Shown in pieces: positions 16,264 through 25,609 of a DNA stretch of 64,000 nt. This DNA comes from Methylobacterium frigidaeris (GTDB lineage Bacteria; Pseudomonadota; Alphaproteobacteria; Rhizobiales; Beijerinckiaceae). The position numbers were made by a program, and so were the translations under genes. Positions within the stretch are counted from its first letter, which is position 1, and each line of letters begins with the position of its first letter. The stretch is taken from NCBI RefSeq assembly GCF_022179185.1, contig NZ_BPQJ01000008.1, positions 124,001 through 188,000 on the forward strand. The letters run 5' to 3'. The notes under the pieces are model-generated. The model was given only the letters and a program-made list of their open reading frames with translations, did no database searches and had not been told where the DNA came from.

Positions 16264-18522
16264 ATGCTGCATCTTGGCAAGAGCCTCCCGCCCCAGAAGC
16301 TCGTGGCGACGCGCTGGGCCTTCGCCACCGCCGAGGGGCATCCGCTCTCGGCGAATGTCCACTTCGCGCCTGACGGGGCGATCGCCGGCGACAGCCCGCT
16401 CGGTGGCGACCGCTGGTCGATCGAGGGCGAGGAGTTTCGTCTGTCCTCGACCAAGGGGCAGGATTCGTGGCGCGCCGATCACCTCTACGTCCGGGACGGC
16501 AGCCTGCATGTCTCGCTGCGCGGGGTCGAGGATCCGAGCCGGGAGGCGCTGCTCTACGAGTGCACGCCCGACGGGCATCTGGGCTTCGGCGGCCAGGCCG
16601 GGCTGCCTGCGGGCGAGTTCCTGTTCCCCCGCGACCTGCAGGTCACGCCGACCGGCCTCACCCGGGTCCTGCTCGTCGGCTCGTGCCTGACCGAACTCTA
16701 TCACCGCACCTACGTGCAGGCGATCCCCGAGGTCGCCTTCGACTACGTGCTGTTCAACAGCGCCAGCGACCTGCCCGCGACCCCGCCCCACCCGGTCGGT
16801 TCCTACGATTTCCAGTACCTGCAGATCCCGCTGCGCACCGTGCTGACCGACCGGATCATCACCGGCGGGCGCATCTTCGATCCGGCCTTCCTCGATCAGA
16901 CCTATCGCGACGGCTGCATGATGATCGACGCGATGCTGGAGGCCGGGCTCGCCTATAACCGGGCGCACGGGCTGCTGACCTTCGTGTCGACCTTCATCGT
17001 GCCGCAGCTCGACATCGTCGCCGGCCTCGACCGGCGACTCGCCGACGGCGATATCGCCTTCCTGATCCGGCGCCTGAACCACTACATCGCGCAGGCCATC
17101 AAGCCCTATAAGAACGTCTTCCTGTGCGACGTCGATGCGGTCGCCTCCAGCCTTGGCAAGCGCTACTTCCTCGACGACATCACCGGCTTCTACACCCACG
17201 GCTCCAACGTCCAGCAGGACGGGGTCGACCTGATGCCCGCGGCCCGGATCGAGCCGGTGCCGCTCCTCAACACCTTCTACGAGTCGCGCCAGCGCGAATT
17301 CCTGCTCGCGGTCTACGAGCAGGCGGTGGCGACCTACCGCACGGTCCGGCAGATGGACCAGGTCAAGGCGGTGATCTTCGACCTCGACAACACTCTGTGG
17401 CGCGGCCTCATCGCCGAGGATTTCCACCCCGACCGCTTCCCCTGGCCGCGCGGCGGCTGGCAGAACGGGATCTGGGAGGCGATCCAGCACCTGCGCGCCC
17501 GCGGCATCCTGGTCGCGGTCTGCTCCAAGAACGACCACCACATCGTCGAGGCGCATTGGGACAACGTCGTCGATCCGCCGTTCCTGAAGCTGTCAGACTT
17601 CGCGCTGGCGAAGATCAACTGGCAGCCGAAGGCCGAGAACGTCGCCGAGATCTGCCGCGCCTTCAACCTGACGCCGAAGAGCGTACTGTTCGTCGACGAC
17701 AACCCGGTCGAGCGGGAGGCGGTGCGCCACGCCCTGCCGGAGATCCGCACCATCGGCTCGAACCCCTACCTGACCCGGCGCATCCTGCTCTGGGCGCCTG
17801 AGCTCCAGCTGCCCCGGCTCTCGGCCGAAGCCACCTTGCGCGAGACCTCGATCCGCAACCAGGCCGCCCGCGAGGAGACCCGGGCGAAGCTCAGCCGCGA
17901 GGAGTTCCTGGCCGGACTCGGCTGCGCGGTGGAGTTCACCCGCGTCACCGGGCCCGAGCAGCCGGAATTCCCCCGCATCCTCGAACTCACCAACAAGACC
18001 AACCAGTTCAACACGACAGGCAAGCGCTGGACCCATCCCGAGATCCTGGCCTTCCTGGGCGAGGGCGGCGAGATCCACGCCTTCCGGGTCAAGGACCGGT
18101 TCTCGGAATACGGCCTCGTCGGCATCCTCTACGCCAAGGGCGCGGACGTCGTGCAGTTCGTGATGAGCTGCCGGGTGCTCGGCATGGAGGTCGAGAAGGC
18201 GGCGCTCGCCTATCTCTGCGCCCGGATCCGCGAGCGCAGGCCTGCTTCCGCCATCACCGGCCTCCTGGTCGAGACGCCGGCGAACGGGCCCTGCCGCGAG
18301 GTGTTCGCGCGCGCCGGTTTCGCGCGGGCTGCGGCCGACGGCGACGGCCTCGCCTTCCGGCTCGCCCCGGACCAGGACGTGGTCGCGCCGGCCCACGTCG
18401 CGGTGACGCCGGAGATCGGGTTGAAGCGCGCGGCGAACGACGCCTTGGGCCCGGCCGCGCGCGCGGCCCGGGCCGGCGGCCTGGGATGGACCAAGCGCCT
18501 GTTCGGCCTCGGGCGGCGGTAG
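16264..18522 (+). CDS. FkbH-like HAD-IIIC protein with SGNH-like N-terminal region
   Basis: The 752-residue protein has three parts. The first ~120 residues are of unknown fold. Residues ~130-340 resemble an SGNH-hydrolase-like domain (VLLVGSCLTELYH, FNSASDL, LCDVDAV). From ~365 comes an FkbH domain: VIFDLDNTLWRG with the HAD nucleophile near residue 373, VAVCSKND and SVLFVDDNPVERE, then a GNAT-like region with LTNKTNQFNTT and MSCRVLGMEVEKAALAYL. FkbH proteins move a three-carbon glyceryl unit from 1,3-bisphosphoglycerate onto an acyl carrier protein in polyketide synthesis, but no carrier protein or synthase is nearby. The start is ATG 16264 (an in-frame GTG lies just before it). It sits between mrcA and prfB. 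Its substrate is unknown. Confidence 0.85.
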   Translation: MLHLGKSLPPQKLVATRWAFATAEGHPLSANVHFAPDGAIAGDSPLGGDRWSIEGEEFRLSSTKGQDSWRADHLYVRDGSLHVSLRGVEDPSREALLYECTPDGHLGFGGQAGLPAGEFLFPRDLQVTPTGLTRVLLVGSCLTELYHRTYVQAIPEVAFDYVLFNSASDLPATPPHPVGSYDFQYLQIPLRTVLTDRIITGGRIFDPAFLDQTYRDGCMMIDAMLEAGLAYNRAHGLLTFVSTFIVPQLDIVAGLDRRLADGDIAFLIRRLNHYIAQAIKPYKNVFLCDVDAVASSLGKRYFLDDITGFYTHGSNVQQDGVDLMPAARIEPVPLLNTFYESRQREFLLAVYEQAVATYRTVRQMDQVKAVIFDLDNTLWRGLIAEDFHPDRFPWPRGGWQNGIWEAIQHLRARGILVAVCSKNDHHIVEAHWDNVVDPPFLKLSDFALAKINWQPKAENVAEICRAFNLTPKSVLFVDDNPVEREAVRHALPEIRTIGSNPYLTRRILLWAPELQLPRLSAEATLRETSIRNQAAREETRAKLSREEFLAGLGCAVEFTRVTGPEQPEFPRILELTNKTNQFNTTGKRWTHPEILAFLGEGGEIHAFRVKDRFSEYGLVGILYAKGADVVQFVMSCRVLGMEVEKAALAYLCARIRERRPASAITGLLVETPANGPCREVFARAGFARAAADGDGLAFRLAPDQDVVAPAHVAVTPEIGLKRAANDALGPAARAARAGGLGWTKRLFGLGRR

Positions 18523-18612
18523 GGCATTGCCCACTGGGCAAGCGCCGTTTACACCCGCCGCCCCCGGCGCTATCACCCTGGCCCCACCCTCACGCGAGTG
18601 AACCCACACCAG

Positions 18613-19741
18613 ATGCGCGCCGAGATCGAGCAACTCTCGGATGCCGCCAAGCAGTCGATCGGACTGCTGAGGAGGCATCTTTGACTGGGATACCGTTGAC
18701 AAGCGCCTCGCGGAGCTGAACGCCCGCTCGGAGGACCCCTCGCTCTGGAACGATCCGGAGGAGGCCCAGAAGGTCATGCGCGAGCGCACGCAGCTCGACG
18801 ACGCCGTCACGGCGATCCGGCGCCTCGAGCAGGGGCTGGAGGACGGCGCGACGCTGATCGAGCTCGGCGAGATGGAGGATGATGCCGCCAGCATCCGCGA
18901 GGGCGAGGAGCAGATCCGCGCCGTGCAGGCGGAAGCCGCGCGCCGCCAGATCGAGACCCTGCTCTCGGGCGAGGCCGACGGCAACGACACCTATCTCGAG
19001 GTCCATGCCGGCGCCGGCGGCACCGAGAGCCAGGACTGGGCCAACATGCTCCAGCGCATGTATTCCCGCTGGGCCGAGCGCCGGAAGTACAAGGTCGACA
19101 TCGTCGAGTGGTCGGACGGCGAAGAGGCCGGGATCAAGGGCGCCACGCTGCTGATCAAGGGCCACAACGCCTATGGCTGGCTGAAGACCGAATCGGGCGT
19201 GCACCGCCTGGTGCGGATCTCCCCCTACGATTCCAATGCCCGGCGGCATACCAGCTTCGCCAGCGTCTGGGTCTATCCGGTGATCGACGACCGGATCACG
19301 ATCGAGATCAAGGAATCGGATTGCCGGATCGACACCTACCGCTCGTCCGGCGCCGGCGGCCAGCACGTCAACACCACCGATTCGGCGGTGCGCATCACCC
19401 ACAACCCGACCGGGATCGTGGTGGCGTGCCAGCAGGAGCGCTCGCAGCACAAGAACCGCGCCACCGCCTGGAACATGCTGCGCGCCCGCCTCTACGAGCT
19501 CGAGCTGAAGAAGCGCGAGGAGAAGGCCAATGCCGAGGCGGCCTCGAAGACCGATATCGGCTGGGGCCATCAGATCCGCTCCTACGTGCTCCAGCCCTAC
19601 CAGCTGGTGAAGGACCTGCGCACCGGCGCCCAGTCGACCAGCCCCGACGACGTCCTCGATGGCGACATCGACGACTTGATCGAGGCCTCGCTGGCCCACC
19701 GTGTCTATGGCGGGGCCGAGGCCGTCGAGGACATCGACTGA
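18613..19741 (+). CDS. prfB: Peptide chain release factor 2 with programmed +1 frameshift
   Basis: The protein reads UGA and UAA stop codons and triggers peptide release. The first frame from ATG 18613 encodes 23 codons and stops at TGA 18682-18684; after a +1 shift, translation continues from GAC 18683 to 19741 as [19 protein letters not shown]. The joined product is about 376 residues. It carries the peptidyl-hydrolysis motif GGQ (SGAGGQHVN) and the coiled-coil N-terminus ([13 protein letters not shown]). The coding sequence is therefore 18613-18681 joined to 18683-19741. The frameshift makes synthesis depend on RF2 level, a well-known autoregulation. An intrinsic terminator follows 22 bp after the stop. 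Confidence 0.96.
18671..18685 (+). promoter_or_regulatory. RF2 programmed frameshift site
   Basis: The sequence GGAGGCATCTTTGAC contains the slippery CTT-TGA-C and, just upstream, an AGGAGG Shine-Dalgarno-like element (18670-18675) that stimulates +1 slippage. This matches the conserved RF2 recoding signal. When RF2 is low, the ribosome pauses at TGA and moves to the +1 frame, restoring RF2. Confidence 0.95.
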
Positions 19742-19763
19742 GGGTTCAGGGCCTTCGATGACG

Positions 19764-19815
19764 AAAGGGGGCGCGGTGCCTCCTCCGATCTGGGGGAGGC
19801 ACCGCGCCCCTTTCT
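19764..19815 (+). terminator. Intrinsic terminator after prfB
   Basis: A nearly perfect stem of about 20 bp (AAAGGGGGCGCGGTGCCTCC pairing with GGGAGGCACCGCGCCCCTTT, one bulge) with a short loop is followed by TTTCTCTT. It ends the prfB transcript. Its A-rich left foot also makes it usable from the other strand, for the caspase-like gene converging from the right. Confidence 0.9.
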
Positions 19816-19911
19816 CTTGGCTTGGGCGTTCCGAACACTCCCAACAGTCAATGACACGGTGGATTTCACGAGCGACGAGCGGCGAGCGGCGAGAGGTCGA
19901 CGGCGACGATA

Positions 19912-22290
19912 CTACCGGCAGGGCGGCCCACCCGGGTGTCCGCAGCCGCGCCCCGGCGGCGGGGCGTGGGGGGTCGGGCGCGGCGCGGCTTGCGACGGGT
20001 GCGGCTGCATCGGCTGGGGCCGCGGCGCCATCATCTGCGGCTGGCGCAGGGCCTGGGCCTGCTGGCGCCGCATCGCGTCCTGCATCTCCTGCTGCTGGCG
20101 CTGCATCATCTGCTGGGCTTCGGAGCGCTGACGTCCTTGTGCCTGCACCGCCTGCTGACGCTGGATCGCCTGCTGGCGCGCCGCCTGCTCCATCCGCATC
20201 CGCTGCATCCCGTCTTCCGGCCGCGGCGCTCGGGCAGGGGCGGCCAAGCGGGGCGGCTGCGCCGCCGGAGGTTGCATGACCGGTCGCGGGGCTTGCGCGG
20301 GGGCGACCAGACGCGGCGGCTGGACCGGGCGCGAGGGCACGATCGGTGGCCGCACGCCCTGGGGCTGCAGCCCCTGCGGCGGCGCAGCAGCGGCCGGTCC
20401 CTGTGGGGGGCGGGCAGCGAGGGCGGGTTGTCCCGGACGACCCGCGGCCGGGGATTGCCCCGCGGGTTGCGCGGCGGGCGGCGGGTCATGACTCTGAATT
20501 GGGCCTGGAATCTGGCCAAGCCCGACGGGCCGCCCACCCGGCTGCGGTCCGGCGGGCCGTCCGGCGACGGCCGGCCGCGGGATGCCGCCCGCACCGGGCA
20601 GCGGCTGCGCAGGATTCGGGTGAGGCCCGGCCGGGGCCTGCGGCGTGATCTGGCCGGGCAGGCTCGGCCGCAGGGCGGTCGCGCCGGGAGGCGGTCCGCC
20701 CACCGGCCCGTTGGCACGCGGGATCTGGCCCGGCGCGCCCTGCGGGTCCGGCCGCAGCGTCGCCTTCCGGGCGAGGGCCGGCGGCAGGGCGACCCTGGCC
20801 GCCGCCGCGCCGAGCGCCGCCCCTGCGACCGCGCCGGCCACCGGCCCGAGGCCGGGCGCTCCGGGCGGCGCCGGCTCGGGACCATGCTCGAGCACGACCG
20901 TGGTGGTCTGGACGTGCAGGTTCTGGAACAGCACCGGGTTCGGCGGCGGCACCACGGCCGGGGGCGCCACGACGTAAGTGGGAACCGGGACGTAGGTCGG
21001 GACCGGCAGGATGTAGGCCTCGACCGGCGGCGGGGGCGGGGCCAGCTCGACCAGCACGGCCGGCCGCGGCGGCAGGAAGGCGACGGGCGGCGGCGGCAGG
21101 GCGTAGGCCGGATCGTCGAGGAAGAGCGCCGGCCGCTCGACGTAGAGCACCTCATCGGGTGGTGGCGGCGGCACGTCGTAGGCGAGTGCGCGGTAATCCG
21201 GCGGTGGCGCGACGGCGGCGGCGAGTGCCGAGAGGCGTCGGCGCGCGTCCCAGGCATGGGGCCCGCGCGGATAGCGGCCGAGATAGGACCAGTAGGCCTC
21301 CGGCGTGTTGGCGAGCGCGCTGCGCCGCCAGGTCAGGGCCTCGCGCCGGGCCGCGATGATCGCCCGCACGCGCTTGGCCAGTGGGTCGCGCGGATAGGCG
21401 GCGACGAACTCCTCGTAACCCGCCAGGGTGTCGCGGCCGAGGCAGGCGGCGTAGGCCTCGCGCGCGCCGATCTCGCCGAGCGGCTTTGCCGGCGGCTCGA
21501 ACCCGGCCAGCGCCGGGGCCCCGGCCTCCCGCTCCAGGAACACGAACGGCGCCTCGATGCGCGAGGCGCTCCACGGCACTTCAGCCCCGCGGGTCGCCTC
21601 GGCCACCCGCAGGCGCACCCGCTCGAACAGGGCGGCGGGCGTGAGCCCGCCTTCGCGGATCATCTCGACGAGCGCCAGCGCGTAGGCGCCGTAGGGGCCG
21701 GTTTCCACCGGGCCGACGGTGCCGGGGGCGGCGTTGGTCGCGATCAGGCTGCCGGGCTCGGCCTCGACGAGCGGCAGGCCGCCGGCCAGGGGATCGCCGC
21801 GCAGGCGGAACGGCGCCGTCCGGGCGGCGTCGAGCACCACGAAGCGGGCCTTGAGCGGCAGGGCGGCGAGGCGCTTGACGTAATCCGAGACCCGCAGGGC
21901 CTGGAGCGGCACGTCGGAGGCGGTCTCGATCCGGGCGTCGACCGGCGCGAAATAGGCCTCGTTCTCGAGCTGCAGGCCGTAGCCGGAGAGGTACAGGAAC
22001 GCCACCGCGTCCGGTCCCGCCGCCGCGGCCTTGTCGGTGAAGTCGCGCAAGCTGCGCCGCAGGGATTCCTCGTCGAGGTCGCGGGCGCCGACGACGTCGA
22101 ACCCCGCCGCCTGCAAGGTCTGGGCGACGAGGCCGGCATCGTTGGCGGCGGTCGGGATCGCGCCTGCCGCGTAGGCGCCGTTGCCGACGACGAGGGCGAT
22201 CCGCCGCTCGGCCGCGGCCGCCGGGAGGGCGGTGGCGACGAAGCCCGCCAGGGCCGCGAGGGCGAGAAGCAGGTATCGGAGCGGCGGCAT
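19912..22290 (-). CDS. Caspase-fold (peptidase C14) pseudoenzyme with Pro/Gln-rich tail
   Basis: The 792-residue protein has a signal peptide (residues 1-27, LPAAAA) and a caspase-like domain (~29-270): RRIALVVGNGAY, TAANDAGLVAQTLQAAGFDV, FLYLSGYGLQ and FVVLDAARTAPF. In active orthocaspases these last two read S-G-H-G and D-A-C-R. Here His is Tyr104 and Cys is Ala156, so both catalytic residues are absent. Residues ~290-380 are helical and tetratricopeptide-like (ARREALTWRRSA, YPRGPHAWDARRRL). The remaining ~400 residues are Pro-rich, then Gln/Met/Arg-rich. It is probably a periplasmic binding or scaffold protein. ATG 22290 gives the proper signal peptide; the frame extends further upstream without support. 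Confidence 0.85.
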   Translation of the reverse strand: MPPLRYLLLALAALAGFVATALPAAAAERRIALVVGNGAYAAGAIPTAANDAGLVAQTLQAAGFDVVGARDLDEESLRRSLRDFTDKAAAAGPDAVAFLYLSGYGLQLENEAYFAPVDARIETASDVPLQALRVSDYVKRLAALPLKARFVVLDAARTAPFRLRGDPLAGGLPLVEAEPGSLIATNAAPGTVGPVETGPYGAYALALVEMIREGGLTPAALFERVRLRVAEATRGAEVPWSASRIEAPFVFLEREAGAPALAGFEPPAKPLGEIGAREAYAACLGRDTLAGYEEFVAAYPRDPLAKRVRAIIAARREALTWRRSALANTPEAYWSYLGRYPRGPHAWDARRRLSALAAAVAPPPDYRALAYDVPPPPPDEVLYVERPALFLDDPAYALPPPPVAFLPPRPAVLVELAPPPPPVEAYILPVPTYVPVPTYVVAPPAVVPPPNPVLFQNLHVQTTTVVLEHGPEPAPPGAPGLGPVAGAVAGAALGAAAARVALPPALARKATLRPDPQGAPGQIPRANGPVGGPPPGATALRPSLPGQITPQAPAGPHPNPAQPLPGAGGIPRPAVAGRPAGPQPGGRPVGLGQIPGPIQSHDPPPAAQPAGQSPAAGRPGQPALAARPPQGPAAAAPPQGLQPQGVRPPIVPSRPVQPPRLVAPAQAPRPVMQPPAAQPPRLAAPARAPRPEDGMQRMRMEQAARQQAIQRQQAVQAQGRQRSEAQQMMQRQQQEMQDAMRRQQAQALRQPQMMAPRPQPMQPHPSQAAPRPTPHAPPPGRGCGHPGGPPCR

Positions 22291-22444
22291 GGCTTGGCCC
22301 TCCCGTGACGGTGGGGGTCGGGGGCGTCCCCCATCTCGAACCGTCGCGTTTGAACGGGCACTGAACGACGCGGCATCAGCCTTGCTGGGACCTGCCCAGC
22401 TGGATCCGGCCCGAGAGTGAGAACCTGCCGGTGAGGAAGCCTGA

Positions 22445-23695
22445 ATGCCGGACCGCCTGATCCACGCCGCCGCCAGCATCGCGCTCTTGATCGCGATCGC
22501 GATCCTGTTCTCCACCAACCGCCGCGCGATCCGGCCGCGGCTGGTCGTGTCGGCCCTCGGCGTCCAGGTCGGCATCGGCGCCCTGGTGCTGTTCTGGCCC
22601 GCGGGCCATGCCGTGCTCGGGGGCCTCGCCGGCGCGGTCCAGGCGGTCCTGTCCTACGGCGACAAGGGCGTGGCCTTCCTGTTCGGCGGCCTCGTCGAGC
22701 CGAAGATGTTCGAGTTGTTCGGCAGCGGCGGCTTCGTGCTGGCGCTCCGCGTGCTGCCGCCGATCATCTACGTCTCCGCACTGATCGCGGTGCTGTATCA
22801 TTTCGGCGTGATGCAGGCGCTCGCCCGGGGGCTCGGCGCCGCGCTCCAGCGGGTGCTCGGCACCTCGCGGATCGAGACCTTCGCGGCGGTCATCACCATC
22901 TTCATCGGGCAGAGCGAGATCGCCGTGGCGTTGCGGCCGTTCCTGGCGCTCCTCACCGGGGCCGAGCTGTTCGCCGTGATGACGAGCGGGGCGGCCTCCA
23001 CCGCCGGCTCGATCCTCGCCGGCTACGCGGCGCTCGGCGTGCCGATGCCCTACCTGATCGCCGCCTCGTTCATGGCGATCCCCGGCGGGCTCCTCTACGC
23101 CAAGATCCTGGTGCCCTCGACCGAGCCGAGCCGGGTCAAGACCATGCGGGTCACCTTCGGCGAGACCCAGGCCGTCAACGTGATCGAGGCCGCCGCCGAC
23201 GGCACCCAGAAGGGCCTCGCGGTGGCGGTGGCGGTCGGCGCGATGCTGATCGCGTTCGTCGGGCTGATCGCCCTCGTCAATGGCATCGTCGCCTATGCAG
23301 GCGGCCTCGTCGGAATGCCCGGCGCCTCGATCGAGGGACTGCTCGGGTGGGCGCTGGCGCCGCTCGCCTGGCTTCTCGGCGTGCCGTGGGACCAGGCGAC
23401 GCTCGTCGGCGGCGCCATCGGCCAGAAGCTCGCCTTCAACGAGTTCCTGGCCTACGCCAATCTCTCGCCGGTGCTGAAGAGCGGCGAGCTCGGGCCCCGC
23501 AGCACCGCGATCCTGTGCTTTGCCCTGTGCGGCTTCGCCAACCTGTCGTCGATCGCGATCCAGCTCGCAAGCTTCGGCAGCCTGGTGCCCGAGCGCCGGG
23601 CGGAGGTGGCCTCCTACGGGCTGCGGGCGATCCTGGCGGGCACGCTGTCGAACCTGACCAGCGCGGCCATTGCGGGGGTGTTTATCGGGGCCTGA
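22445..23695 (+). CDS. nupC: Concentrative nucleoside transporter (NupC/CNT family)
   Basis: The 416-residue inner-membrane protein imports nucleosides with a cation. It has about eight or more hydrophobic segments, starting with [18 protein letters not shown]. The family landmarks are present: [11 protein letters not shown] near residue 75, [53 protein letters not shown], and [12 protein letters not shown] in the C-terminal half. Together these form the substrate- and sodium-binding hairpins. It is divergent from the caspase-like gene (154 bp between starts). Its last 14 bases overlap the end of the convergent beta-lactamase-fold gene. No nucleosidase or kinase is next to it. Confidence 0.93.
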   Translation: MPDRLIHAAASIALLIAIAILFSTNRRAIRPRLVVSALGVQVGIGALVLFWPAGHAVLGGLAGAVQAVLSYGDKGVAFLFGGLVEPKMFELFGSGGFVLALRVLPPIIYVSALIAVLYHFGVMQALARGLGAALQRVLGTSRIETFAAVITIFIGQSEIAVALRPFLALLTGAELFAVMTSGAASTAGSILAGYAALGVPMPYLIAASFMAIPGGLLYAKILVPSTEPSRVKTMRVTFGETQAVNVIEAAADGTQKGLAVAVAVGAMLIAFVGLIALVNGIVAYAGGLVGMPGASIEGLLGWALAPLAWLLGVPWDQATLVGGAIGQKLAFNEFLAYANLSPVLKSGELGPRSTAILCFALCGFANLSSIAIQLASFGSLVPERRAEVASYGLRAILAGTLSNLTSAAIAGVFIGA

Positions 23696-24902
23696 CGCTC
23701 GCGTAGACTGCGCTCTCGAAATCGAGGTAGTTCGCGACCGAGGCCGGATCGGCGAAGGGGAAGAGTTGCGTGCCCCAGAAGCCCCCGACCCCCGCATTCC
23801 GGTCGATCCAGAAGTAGAGGTTGGCGAGCCCGGCCCAGGCGAGCGAGCCCGCCGAGCGCCCGGTCGGCGCCGCCTCGTCGTTGATCATGAAGCTCAGGCC
23901 CCAGGATTTCGGCATCCCGGGGAAGAACTCGGCGTCGTGCGAGAGGTGACGCTTCACCCCCGGCAGGGCGCGGATCTTGAGCGTCGGCCCGAGGCCGTTC
24001 GTCGCCGCCATGGCGACGGTCTCCGGCCGCAGCACCGGCCCGTGCGGACCAGCGCCGTCGTTGAGCCACATCCGGACGAAGCGCAGGTAGTCCTCGGCGG
24101 TCGAGTAGAGCCCGTGACCACCCATCTCGACCTCCGGCTCCTGCGGCAGCTCGAAGCCGGCGACGACCGTGAGGCTGCCGTCCTCGGCTCGCTGGTGCAT
24201 CCGGGCGAGGCGGCCGCGCATGGCGGGCGTCAGCGTGAAGCCGGTCGAGTCCATGCCGAGGGGGGAGAAGATCCGCTCCCGCATCACGGCGCCGAGGCGC
24301 TGCCCCGTCACCGCCTCGACCACCTGCCCGGCCCAGTCGATGTTGCTGCCGTACTCCCAGGATTCGCCGGGATCGAACAGCAGCGGCGTCATCAGCGAGG
24401 CGCGGGTGCCGGTGGTCACGCTCGGCCGTTTGCTCTCGCGCAGGAGCCGGGCGTAAGACGCGTTGAAGATGTCGTATCCGAAGCCGGCCGTGTGCAGCAG
24501 CAGCATCCGGGTGGTGATCGGGCGCGCCGGCGGGCGCAGGCGCAGGGAGCCGTCCTCGGCGAAGCCCTCGAGCACCTGGATCTCGTCGAGGGCCGGCACG
24601 TAGGCGGAGGCCGGCGCGTCGAGGTCGAGCCTTCCCTCCTCGGCGAGCTGCAGCACGGCAGTGGCGGTGACCGCCTTGGTGGTGGAGAAGATCGCCATCA
24701 CCGTGTCGGTGGTCATCGGCGCATCCTCGCCCCGCTGCCCGGCGGCGCCGGCATAGAGCGTCCGCTCCCGGTCGGTCGCCATGGCCACCACGCCGGGCAA
24801 GCCCGGCCTCTGTCCCGTCACGCCGGTCAGGCGAGGGGCTTGATCCACCCCGCGCCGCAGGACCGCGTCCGCCGCGCCCTTGAGATCGTCGCCCATCGGC
24901 AT
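23682..24902 (-). CDS. Serine hydrolase of the beta-lactamase/class C fold
   Basis: The 406-residue protein has the SxxK motif in [17 protein letters not shown] (nucleophilic Ser near residue 72) and the YxN motif in [25 protein letters not shown] segment is typical of family VIII esterases and beta-lactamase-related proteins (COG1680). There is no clear signal peptide, so it is probably a cytosolic esterase rather than an antibiotic-resistance enzyme. Such proteins hydrolyse short esters or lactones. Its 3' end overlaps that of nupC by 14 bp in convergent orientation. The substrate is unknown. Confidence 0.88.
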   Translation of the reverse strand: MPMGDDLKGAADAVLRRGVDQAPRLTGVTGQRPGLPGVVAMATDRERTLYAGAAGQRGEDAPMTTDTVMAIFSTTKAVTATAVLQLAEEGRLDLDAPASAYVPALDEIQVLEGFAEDGSLRLRPPARPITTRMLLLHTAGFGYDIFNASYARLLRESKRPSVTTGTRASLMTPLLFDPGESWEYGSNIDWAGQVVEAVTGQRLGAVMRERIFSPLGMDSTGFTLTPAMRGRLARMHQRAEDGSLTVVAGFELPQEPEVEMGGHGLYSTAEDYLRFVRMWLNDGAGPHGPVLRPETVAMAATNGLGPTLKIRALPGVKRHLSHDAEFFPGMPKSWGLSFMINDEAAPTGRSAGSLAWAGLANLYFWIDRNAGVGGFWGTQLFPFADPASVANYLDFESAVYASVRPR

Positions 24903-25401
24903 CCTCCCGGCTCTGTTCTCGGCTGTCGCAGCCTACCGCGCCGGGCGTCGTCGTGTCAGGCCCGGGCAACGGCCGATCACCCCGTCGCGAGCGTCGCATG
25001 GGTACGCCCTCGCGCCGCCTTCGGGCCGGATCGACGGACGAGCGCGAGTTCGGGCATCGCGACCCGAACGGGAGGCCGGACATCGCGTCGATGCCGCATG
25101 CGTGACGCCACCCTCTCATCAGAATGAGGGATGACGGCACCCGCTTCGATCTCTACGCCAGTCGGGAATAGAGAAGCAGTCTTGAACGTGCTCCGCCGGG
25201 CCTCTGCTTCGGTGGTGAGACGATCACGGGTCTTCGGCGCGCCGGACCAAGCATCCCATCGCGCGCAAACGGAGCGAACGTCGGAGAGGCGCGGCCCTCG
25301 TCGGCCCGCGACATCGTGAGCGGGCCGGCCGGTGCCGCAGATTCGCTCGAAGACCGCCGAAGACCAGCCCGGCCCTCCGGAATGGGCCGCAGGAGGCCGA
25401 C
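24903..25401. other. Intergenic region without a recognisable gene
   Basis: These 499 bp lie between the divergent beta-lactamase-fold gene and a small plus-strand gene. Open frames here show no family signature and look like GC-rich chance frames. A short hairpin (CCCTCTCATCAGAATGAGGG, 25111-25130) is the only visible structure. Promoters for both flanking genes should be here but are not recognisable. Confidence 0.35.
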
Positions 25402-25572
25402 ATGCGTGTTTTGACCGCTCTCTGCGCCCTCGCCCTCGCCACCGGGCTGTTCTGGGGCACGATGCTGACCCGCCCGCCGACCAGCGAGGCCCGGCCCGGG
25501 ATCGGCATCGACACCCGCGAGATCACGCTGCGCGCGCATCTCGAGGATGCCGACCCTTGCGACGCGAATTGA
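25402..25572 (+). CDS. Small membrane-anchored or secreted protein, 56 aa
   Basis: This short frame begins with ATG 25402, six bases after a perfect AGGAGG (25391-25396), the best Shine-Dalgarno in this neighbourhood. It encodes a hydrophobic N-terminus (residues 3-20, LTALCALALATGLFWGTML) that would act as a signal anchor. A short hydrophilic tail follows with IDTREITLRAHLEDADPCDAN and a single Cys four residues from the end. GC-rich third codon positions support real coding. I do not recognise a family. Products of this form are often small periplasm-facing membrane proteins. It is convergent with the SnoaL-like gene, 37 bp apart. Confidence 0.65.
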   Translation: MRVLTALCALALATGLFWGTMLTRPPTSEARPGIGIDTREITLRAHLEDADPCDAN

Positions 25573-25609
25573 GGCGGCGTCGCATCGCCGCCATTCTCGC
25601 TTTCCCTGC

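Noticed and set aside
13716..16454. A 912-codon minus-strand frame opposite mrcA
   Set aside because: Antisense of the PBP1A gene, which has full catalytic motifs. GC-rich genes commonly leave the opposite frame open.
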